Assembly: GCA_965531145.1 (NCBI GenBank)
Contig: CBESOE010000162.1
Location: 1-9,016, forward strand
Length of the DNA stretch: 9,016 bases
Source: JAQAZP01 sp965531145
GTDB taxonomy: Bacteria > Acidobacteriota > JAQAZP01
Reading direction: 5' to 3'
Shown here: piece after piece, positions 1-5,696 of the stretch
Layout of the letters: the number at the start of each line of letters is the position of its first letter
Numbering within the stretch: position 1 is the first letter of the stretch
Program-made: the position numbers and the translations under genes
Notes under the pieces: model-generated
What the model saw: the letters and a program-made list of their open reading frames with translations, nothing else
Databases searched by the model: none
What the model was told of the DNA's origin: nothing

Positions 1-1524
1 CAGCGCTGGTACGAAGGGCTGCAGGCCGGCGGCCAGGACGCCGTCGACGCCACCCTCGACCTGATCACCAACTTCTCCCAGGGGAATATCCCGCCGGCTC
101 TTCTCGCCGACTATTCCCCCGGCTCGAAAAAATACGCCAATATCTGGGAGCACATGGTCAAGACCTCGGAGACCTACAATGATCCCGGCCATTTCACCGC
201 GCTGATCGGCTTCGAGTGGACCTCGCTGGTCAAGGGCAACAACCTGCACCGCAACGTGATCTTCCGCGAGGGCGCGGAAAAGGCGGGCCAGGTAGTGCCT
301 TTTACCACCCAGCCGCCCGGGGGCAGCACCGACCCGATGGACCTTTACCAGTGGCTCGAAAACTACGAGGCGAAGACCGGCGGCTCGGCACTGACCCTGG
401 CCCACAACGGCAACCTGTCCAACGGGTTCATGTTCCCGGTGGACGAGCAGTACACCGGCCGCAAGCTCGATAAGGCCTATGTGGAACAGAGAGCCAAGTG
501 GGAGCGGATGTATGAGGCCACCCAGATCAAGGGGGACGGGGAGGCCCACCCCCTGCTCTCACCGGAAGACGAGTTCGCCGACTACGAGACCTGGGACTCG
601 GGCAACCTCGATCTCAGCCAGACCAAGACCCCGGAGATGCTGAAGTACGAGTATGCCCGCGAGGCACTGAAGATCGGGCTGCTGCTGGAGGCCCGCCACG
701 GCACCAACCCCTACAAGTTCGGCCTGGTGGGTTCCACCGACAGCCACACCTCCCTCACCACCTCGGAGGAGGAAAACTTCTTCGGCAAACACACTGGCAG
801 CGAGCCCTCACCCGACCGCATACAGCACCCGTTCACCAAGACTGAAAACGGGGTTTTCGAGGGATGGCAGACGGTTTCCTCTGGCCTGGCCGCGGTGTGG
901 GCCAAGGAGAATACCCGGGAATCGATCTTTGACGCCATGGAGCGCAAGGAGGTTTATGCCACCACCGGAACGCGTTTGATGGTTCGCTTTTTCGGCGGCT
1001 GGGACTACACCGACGACGACCTGAACAGCCGCCAGCCGGCCTTCCGCGGATATGAGAAGGGTGTGCCCATGGGCGGTGATTTGAACGCTGCAAAGGACGG
1101 AGCAGCCCCGACCTTCATGGTCTATGCCCTGCGCGACCCCATCGGCGCCAACCTCGACCGGATCCAGATCGTCAAGGGCTGGCTGGACGCCGACGGAGAG
1201 ACCCACGAAAAGGTGTTTGACGTGGCCTGGTCCGGCGACCGCAAGCCGGGGGCCGACGGCAAGGTGCCGGCGGTGGGGAACACGGTTGACGTGGCGGCGG
1301 CCAACTGGTCCAACACCATTGGCGCACCGGAACTGGGCACGGTCTGGACCGACCCGGACTTCGATTCGAAGCAGAGTGCGTTCTACTATGCCCGGGTCCT
1401 CGAGATCCCCACACCGCGCTGGGTCTGCTACGACGCCCTGCGCTACGGTATCGAGATTCCCAAGGATGCCACCACTACGGGCCAGGAGCGGGCCTATACT
1501 TCGCCGATCTGGTACACGCCCTGA
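1..1524 (+). CDS. DUF3604 family protein, 5' end outside window
   Basis: The reading frame is open from base 1, so the N-terminus, including any signal peptide, lies upstream. The 507 residues present are most of a DUF3604 protein, a family I know as roughly 600 residues or more. Recognisable family stretches are GFEWTS (about nt 208-225), LHRNVIFRE (about nt 244-270), LAHNGN with its histidine at nt 403-405, and GSTDSHTS (about nt 729-752). The His/Asp-rich motifs and overall pattern resemble metal-dependent PHP-type hydrolases, but the family has no firmly established reaction and I cannot assign a substrate. The internal ATG at nt 154 is not the start, because the upstream codons continue the same family-like protein. 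The gene converges with the signalling gene on the minus strand, 34 bases away. No convincing terminator is visible between them, only a short CGGG/CCCG hairpin near 1537-1547. Confidence 0.85.
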   Translation, partial: QRWYEGLQAGGQDAVDATLDLITNFSQGNIPPALLADYSPGSKKYANIWEHMVKTSETYNDPGHFTALIGFEWTSLVKGNNLHRNVIFREGAEKAGQVVPFTTQPPGGSTDPMDLYQWLENYEAKTGGSALTLAHNGNLSNGFMFPVDEQYTGRKLDKAYVEQRAKWERMYEATQIKGDGEAHPLLSPEDEFADYETWDSGNLDLSQTKTPEMLKYEYAREALKIGLLLEARHGTNPYKFGLVGSTDSHTSLTTSEEENFFGKHTGSEPSPDRIQHPFTKTENGVFEGWQTVSSGLAAVWAKENTRESIFDAMERKEVYATTGTRLMVRFFGGWDYTDDDLNSRQPAFRGYEKGVPMGGDLNAAKDGAAPTFMVYALRDPIGANLDRIQIVKGWLDADGETHEKVFDVAWSGDRKPGADGKVPAVGNTVDVAAANWSNTIGAPELGTVWTDPDFDSKQSAFYYARVLEIPTPRWVCYDALRYGIEIPKDATTTGQERAYTSPIWYTP

Positions 1525-1558
1525 AGCGGATGATTTCGGGAGGCCCGGGTCGCAACAC

Positions 1559-3271
1559 TCAATCGCCGTTGTTCTTCAGCAGGCGGTAGTTGCGGCGGCG
1601 GGCGATGGGCTTGGGGTAGGGGTAGTCGGTCTTGCGCAGCAGCAGCTCTTCCACACTGTCCGGGTCGCCGGCGCCCTGTTCGGCGGCCTGTGCGATGATG
1701 GAATCGAGATTGGCCAGCAGCACTTTTACCAGTTCGGGGTCCAGCCGGCTTCCGGACTGTTGCTCCAGTTCGGCGGTGGCCGCTTCGAGGACTTCCGATC
1801 CCGGCCGAAGGGGTGTCCCGGTGAGCAGGTCAAAGGTCCGGCAGAGGGCGAGGATCCTTGATCCCAGCGGAATCTCCCGCCCGCGGAGGCGGTGCGGGGG
1901 GCCGGAGCCGTCGAACCGTTCACCCTGGTGGCGGATGATACGCAGGGTTTCCTCGGGCAGGCCCAGCGGCCGGAGGATCTCCACCGCCCGGTCGATGCGG
2001 TCCATGCTCGGGCCATCGGTATTTTTCTCTTCCTGACCGCCGATGGCCCCCAGGTCGTGGAGCAGGGCGGAGTATTTGAGCACCCTGATGCTCTGCGGTT
2101 TGGAGAGCAGGCGGCGTCCCAGTTCCACTGCATAGAGCGCGGTATGGCGGCAGCGGGTGCGGCTGGCCGGGTCGTGCAGGCCCAGGGCCCGCAGCAGCGC
2201 CAATACCGCGCCGGCCAGCTGATGCTGCTTGACCTGGGGCACCAGCTGGGAAGCGCTGGTCCGTCGGCGGGACGGCTTGTCGTGGCTCTTCGGTTTCCAG
2301 CGCATACTGCTGGTGATGAATTCCAGGTTGTTTTTCTGGCTGCAGAGGAAATAGCGGTTGCGCCCCATCTTCTGCACCGAGACCAGGGCGCTCTCGGCCA
2401 GGGCCAGCAGTTGCTCCGGGCGCTCCAGGTGGTTGTGCGGGTAGCAGGAGATGCCCAGGGTGATGGTCAGCGGCGGGGTGAATCGCTCCCGGCCGGCAAA
2501 GTGGGTCTGGATGCTCTCCCGGACCCGTTCAGCAAAGGCGATTGCCCCGGAAACCTCGCTGTTGGGCAGCAGGATGCCGAAGCGGCCCTCGGCCACGTGG
2601 GCCAGGATGTTGTTGCCCCGGGAGGTCTTGGCCAGCACCCGGGAGACGCTCTCGATGGCCGCATCCCGCTCGAAGAGCCCCGTCTTGCGTTCGATGGCCT
2701 GCAGCCCGTCCACCTCGGCCACGATGCAGGAGAGCGGCTCCTTGAACCGCTCCACCCGCTTGAACTCCTCCTGGAGCCGGCGCACCAGGTAGTTCCGGTT
2801 GTAGAAGCCGGTCTGATCATCGAGGAAACGCTTGTCCTCGGGGAGTGGCTCGGTGGCCTGTTCCATCCTCCGTTTGAGCCCGCAGAGATACTGGAGGCGC
2901 AACATCACTTCCTGCCGGTCAAAGGGTTTTTGCTGTACGGCATCGGCGCCGGAGCGAACCGCTTCCAGCCGTGGCTTGACCCCCCGGCCGCCGTGGAGGT
3001 AGAGCAGGGGCACGTAGGAGAGGCCGCTGCCGTCAAAGGCGGTGCGGATGGTGGAGCAGAGGTCCAGCGCCTGGCGGGTGGTCAGCCGTTCACTGAGGAT
3101 GACGCAGTCCGGACCGAGACGGCGGATCTCATCCAGCAGGGCGTCACTGGTCTGCGGGGCACAGAAGCGGAACCCGTCTTCTTCCAGGGCTGCCGCCAGC
3201 TGGTCCACGAACCCGCTCTGCTCTCCGATCACCAGGATGGTGTGGGTCTGGCTGCTCTGCTGATCGCTCAT
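1559..3271 (-). CDS. REC / GGDEF-like / HD-GYP-like signalling protein, all three domains degenerate
   Basis: This 570-residue soluble protein has three domains. Residues about 10-130 are receiver-like (ILVIGEQ strand, K115-P116 near the end). Residues about 150-310 are GGDEF-like (DQTGFYNR at 152-159, GRNRYF at 303-308). Residues about 350-500 are HD-GYP-like (H376, H405-D406, DGSG at 454-457, IPLGSRIL at 467-474). Key residues are missing in each. The receiver phospho-acceptor position reads Ser60 in VILSERL and the first acidic pocket residue is Gly16. The GGDEF signature is AEGRF (227-231). The HD-GYP signature is GPP (457-459), HDIGK is HDLGA, and the later metal-ligand positions do not match. 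Such proteins often act as effectors or scaffolds rather than as c-di-GMP enzymes, though some residual phosphohydrolase activity is possible. The ATG is preceded by a GGCGG-type ribosome site. The gene is divergent from the membrane coiled-coil gene. Confidence 0.88.
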   Translation of the reverse strand: MSDQQSSQTHTILVIGEQSGFVDQLAAALEEDGFRFCAPQTSDALLDEIRRLGPDCVILSERLTTRQALDLCSTIRTAFDGSGLSYVPLLYLHGGRGVKPRLEAVRSGADAVQQKPFDRQEVMLRLQYLCGLKRRMEQATEPLPEDKRFLDDQTGFYNRNYLVRRLQEEFKRVERFKEPLSCIVAEVDGLQAIERKTGLFERDAAIESVSRVLAKTSRGNNILAHVAEGRFGILLPNSEVSGAIAFAERVRESIQTHFAGRERFTPPLTITLGISCYPHNHLERPEQLLALAESALVSVQKMGRNRYFLCSQKNNLEFITSSMRWKPKSHDKPSRRRTSASQLVPQVKQHQLAGAVLALLRALGLHDPASRTRCRHTALYAVELGRRLLSKPQSIRVLKYSALLHDLGAIGGQEEKNTDGPSMDRIDRAVEILRPLGLPEETLRIIRHQGERFDGSGPPHRLRGREIPLGSRILALCRTFDLLTGTPLRPGSEVLEAATAELEQQSGSRLDPELVKVLLANLDSIIAQAAEQGAGDPDSVEELLLRKTDYPYPKPIARRRNYRLLKNNGD

Positions 3272-3342
3272 CCGTCCGCCTGTTCTGAGGTGCCGGGGTA
3301 TCCCTTCGTACGCTCAGGAACCTTTTCGGTCGATCGGGCAAA

Positions 3343-3375
3343 AATATTGACTACGTGGTGCACTCCTGCAACAAT
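3343..3375 (+). promoter_or_regulatory. Divergent promoter region for the signalling and coiled-coil genes
   Basis: On the plus strand, TTGACT (3347-3352), a 17-base spacer and AACAAT (3370-3375) make a reasonable sigma70-like promoter. Its start would fall about 35 bases before the GTG at 3417. On the minus strand a weaker candidate overlaps it: TTGCAG (3371-3366), 17 bases, AATATT (3348-3343). If both are real, the two polymerases would compete for the same DNA, because the minus -10 element shares bases with the plus -35 element. Assigned by eye only. Confidence 0.4.
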
Positions 3376-3416
3376 GATACCTGTTTCCCCAACCCGAGTG
3401 AAGGAAAAGAAGAACC

Positions 3417-3779
3417 GTGATCTATCTCCTCCTATTGCTGATAGTCCTCTCCGCGGCGTGTCTGGGCCTGGTCTATTTTCTGCTCAGGCGGTTCAACGAG
3501 CACATGCGGATCCAGGAACACCGCCTGCTGCGGATGGAGCGGATGGTCAACGACCTCTACCAGGAAAAGACGGTGAGCCTGGTGCGCCAGATGCAGGGCC
3601 GGATGAGGATCGACCACGAGGCCCACCGGGAACTGCTGGGCGAGCAGGGTGAGGCCTGGGAGGCGGTCGAGGCCCTGTTCCAGGACGAGGACCGCAATTT
3701 CTCCACCGCCCTCCGTATCCTCCTCGAAGCACGCCGGATGTACGAGGAGCGGATGAAACTTCTCGACCGGGTGGGCTGA
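3417..3779 (+). CDS. Small membrane-anchored coiled-coil protein, function unknown
   Basis: I do not recognise this 120-residue protein. The GTG start follows a purine-rich AAGGA-type ribosome site (3401-3405, somewhat far away, with further AAGAAG in between). Residues 2-23 form one hydrophobic segment (IYLLLLLIVLSAACLGLVYF and on) followed by Arg-Arg, which suggests an N-in signal anchor with the rest in the cytoplasm. Residues about 26-118 are highly charged and predicted helical, rich in Glu, Arg, Met and Leu, and likely to form coiled coils. They contain repeated RM(E/R) and LLE-like stretches and end in KLLDRVG. The architecture resembles small membrane-tethered scaffolds, but no family can be named. 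It is divergent from the degenerate REC/GGDEF/HD protein and 197 bases upstream of rpsU, which has its own promoter candidate. Confidence 0.7.
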   Translation: MIYLLLLLIVLSAACLGLVYFLLRRFNEHMRIQEHRLLRMERMVNDLYQEKTVSLVRQMQGRMRIDHEAHRELLGEQGEAWEAVEALFQDEDRNFSTALRILLEARRMYEERMKLLDRVG

Positions 3780-3806
3780 TTTCGCACCCTTGTGGGCCCG
3801 GTCCGT

Positions 3807-3847
3807 CCCGGGAGCGAATATTTTTTGGAAATATTTGCTTTCCCGGG
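3807..3847. repeat. Long imperfect inverted repeat upstream of rpsU
   Basis: The left arm CCCGGGAGCGAATATT (3807-3822) is almost the reverse complement of the right arm AATATTTGCTTTCCCGGG (3830-3847). There is one substitution and a 2-base insertion, with a 7-base centre. It lies 28 bases after the coiled-coil gene and covers the -35 candidate for rpsU. It could be a transcription end for the upstream gene or a binding site controlling rpsU. It lacks a clean T-tract after the stem, so a classical terminator is doubtful. Confidence 0.55.
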
Positions 3848-3863
3848 GCCCCGATGATAGACT
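3835..3863 (+). promoter_or_regulatory. rpsU promoter candidate with GC-rich discriminator
   Basis: TTGCTT (3835-3840), 17 bases and TAGACT (3858-3863) form a sigma70-like promoter followed by CCGCC, a GC-rich discriminator. Such discriminators are common at stringently controlled promoters of ribosomal and tRNA genes. Transcription would begin near 3870, giving an rpsU leader of about 105 bases. That leader contains a small GGCA/TGCC hairpin (3891-3902). Matches to consensus are partial (3/6 and 4/6). Confidence 0.4.
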
Positions 3864-3976
3864 CCGCCTCTTAAAGTTGGCTGTTTTTTCGGCAAGTATG
3901 CCTTATGGATATATTTGCCTTGAGGTAATATTTTCACACATGGGGCTCTCAAAACTTGGAAGGGGCTGATTTCTGA

Positions 3977-4177
3977 ATGGAGAACCCGCTGGAAGTAAAA
4001 GTTCAGGATGACCTGGAAAAGGCCATCCGGGTGCTGAAACGGAAGATTGCCCGCAACGGAATTCTCAAGGAGCTGAAGAAAAGACGGTTCTACGAGAAGC
4101 CCAGCGAGCGTCGCAAGCGCAAGAGGATGGAAGCAGCCAAGCGCCGCAAGAAAGCGGCTCGCACCGGCCGCTATTGA
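3977..4177 (+). CDS. rpsU: 30S ribosomal protein bS21
   Basis: This is a 66-residue basic protein of the small-subunit protein bS21 family, which binds near the mRNA exit/anti-Shine-Dalgarno region of the 30S subunit and assists initiation. The family pattern is clear: VKV near the start, DDLEKAIRVLKRKI, then GILKELKKRRFYEKPSERR, and a very basic tail ending in GRY. The ATG is preceded by GGAAGGGG (3958-3965), 11 bases away, somewhat long for a Shine-Dalgarno spacing. The common larger clusters with dnaG and rpoD are absent. Instead the gene is followed by a strong terminator and then gatD. Since bS21 is absent from archaea, it anchors this window as bacterial. Confidence 0.96.
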   Translation: MENPLEVKVQDDLEKAIRVLKRKIARNGILKELKKRRFYEKPSERRKRKRMEAAKRRKKAARTGRY

Positions 4178-4188
4178 TCCTGACGGAG

Positions 4189-4236
4189 AAGAACCGGTAA
4201 CGACGCCCTGGGCTTTCGTGACCGGTTCTTTTTTTT
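4189..4236 (+). terminator. Intrinsic terminator (or attenuator) between rpsU and gatD
   Basis: The stem AAGAACCGGTAACGA (4189-4203) pairs with TCGTGACCGGTTCTT (4216-4230) with a single mismatch. A loop of 12 bases closes it and a run of eight T follows (4229-4236). This is a textbook rho-independent terminator for rpsU. gatD starts only 40 bases after the T-run and I see no promoter between, so partial read-through may set gatD expression. Confidence 0.9.
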
Positions 4237-4261
4237 GCCCGGACCTTTTTTTCGCCGGACC
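4230..4261 (+). repeat. Tandem 16-base repeat with two T-tracts
   Basis: TTTTTTTGCCCGGACC (4230-4245) is directly followed by TTTTTTTCGCCGGACC (4246-4261), which differs at two adjacent positions. The first copy is the T-tract of the rpsU terminator. The second gives a further seven-T run just ahead of the gatD ribosome site. It looks like a local duplication of the terminator tail. Confidence 0.75.
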
Positions 4262-4276
4262 TTGGTGGATGATGCG

Positions 4277-5683
4277 ATGACGAACAAAGTCGGTGATGCC
4301 GCTGACGATCCCTATCGCGGGTACCGGGGAGCGGCCAGGGAAAAGTTGCAGGCCTGCGAGGTGCGGGTCTGGAGCGAAGTGACCGCCGACACCACCAGGG
4401 GCGGGTTCCGGGGCATTGTGCTGCCACGCTCCGAGACTGCCGACGACCGTCACATCGTGATCAAACTGGACACCGGGTACAACGTGGGATTGGCCGTGGA
4501 ATCCATCCAGGCAATGGAAGAAAAGGGTTACCGCAAGATAACCTACAAGATCCCGGCCAAGGACGTGCCCCACAACCCCGACCTGCCCAACGTGACCCTC
4601 TTTGGCACCGGCGGTACCATCGCCAGCCGTCTGGACTACCGCACCGGCGCGGTGATTCCGGCCTTCTCCCCCGGCGAGCTGTACGGTGCGGTCCCCGAGC
4701 TGGCCGACATCTGCAACCTGAAGACGATCAAGCTCTACGGTGAGTTCAGCGAGAACATCGGGCCCGAGCACTGGAAGGGGACCGCCGAGGCGGTGGCCCG
4801 GGAGATCGAGGCCGGCGCCGAGGGCATCGTCATCGGCCACGGCACCGACACCATGCACTACACAGCGGCGGCCCTCTCCTTCATGCTCCAGGATCCGCCG
4901 GTGCCGGTGGTGATGGTGGGGTCCCAGCGGTCCAGCGACCGCCCCTCCTCGGATGCCGCCCTCAACCTGATCAACGCCGCCCACGCCGCCGCCTACGGCG
5001 ACATCGCCGAGGTGATGGTCTGCATGTTCGGTCCCACCAGCGACCAGTACGACCTGCTGCACCGCGGCACCCGGGTCAGGAAGATGCACTCCAGCTACCG
5101 CAGCACCTTCCGCACCATCGGCGACATCCCCCTGGCCATGATCTCCCCCGGCAAGTACCGCATCCTGCACAGTGAGGTCAAGCGGCGGCGGGACGACCGC
5201 ACGGTGAAGCTGAATACCAGCTTCGAGGAAAAGGTGGCCCTGGTCAACTACTACCCCAACATGCAGCCCGACGTGCTCAATGGCCTGATCGACAACGGCT
5301 ACCGGGGCATCGTCATCGCCGGCACCGGACTGGGCCACGTGAACAAGATCGTCTATCCCGTGCTGCAGCGGGCCAGGGACGAGGGCGTGGCCATCTACAT
5401 GACCGTCCAGACCCTCTGGGGCTACGTGCAGATGTATGTCTACGACACCGGGCGGGACATCATGGAACTGGGGGTGATCCCGGCGGCCAACATGCTGCCC
5501 GAGGTGGCCTATGTCAAACTGGGCTGGGTTCTGGGCCAGACCGACGACCTTGATGAGGTCCGGCGGTTGATGCTCACCCCGGTGTCCCACGAGATCACCG
5601 AACGCGAACCGCCCAACGGCTACCTGATCCTGCAGGGCGGTATCCCCGAAGTGGAAGAGTATATCCTCAGTCATCGCAAGTAG
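4277..5683 (+). CDS. gatD: Glu-tRNA(Gln) amidotransferase subunit D (archaeal type)
   Basis: GatD is the ammonia-supplying subunit of the GatDE amidotransferase, which converts Glu-tRNA(Gln) to Gln-tRNA(Gln) using glutamine or asparagine. With the ATG at 4277 the product is 468 residues, slightly longer than archaeal GatD. Residues about 22-95 fit the small beta-barrel N-terminal domain of GatD. The asparaginase-like part follows. TGGTIASRLDYRTG begins at residue 111 with the expected nucleophile Thr114. HGTDTMHYT at 188-196 gives Thr190-Asp191, and Lys269 lies in RVRKMHSS. All expected catalytic residues are present. The GatD-specific stretch SRLDYRTG and the N-terminal domain separate it from plain asparaginases. 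The ATG has GGTGGA 7 bases upstream. An in-frame TTG at 4235 lies inside the rpsU terminator T-run and is unlikely. The partner gatE converges from the right. Confidence 0.95.
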   Translation: MTNKVGDAADDPYRGYRGAAREKLQACEVRVWSEVTADTTRGGFRGIVLPRSETADDRHIVIKLDTGYNVGLAVESIQAMEEKGYRKITYKIPAKDVPHNPDLPNVTLFGTGGTIASRLDYRTGAVIPAFSPGELYGAVPELADICNLKTIKLYGEFSENIGPEHWKGTAEAVAREIEAGAEGIVIGHGTDTMHYTAAALSFMLQDPPVPVVMVGSQRSSDRPSSDAALNLINAAHAAAYGDIAEVMVCMFGPTSDQYDLLHRGTRVRKMHSSYRSTFRTIGDIPLAMISPGKYRILHSEVKRRRDDRTVKLNTSFEEKVALVNYYPNMQPDVLNGLIDNGYRGIVIAGTGLGHVNKIVYPVLQRARDEGVAIYMTVQTLWGYVQMYVYDTGRDIMELGVIPAANMLPEVAYVKLGWVLGQTDDLDEVRRLMLTPVSHEITEREPPNGYLILQGGIPEVEEYILSHRK

Positions 5684-5696
5684 ACGGCAGGACTGT

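Noticed and set aside
1892..3652. Long plus-strand open frame opposite the signalling gene
   Set aside because: It is antisense to recognisable REC, GGDEF-like and HD-GYP-like domains, runs into the coiled-coil gene in another frame, and has no family resemblance.
4235..4276. Upstream TTG start for gatD
   Set aside because: It lies within the T-run of the rpsU terminator and lacks a ribosome site. The ATG at 4277 has a well-placed GGTGGA.
3557..5674. Very long open frame on the minus strand across rpsU and gatD
   Set aside because: It is antisense to clearly conserved genes. Its His/Gly/Val-rich translation is typical of the reverse frame of high-GC coding DNA.
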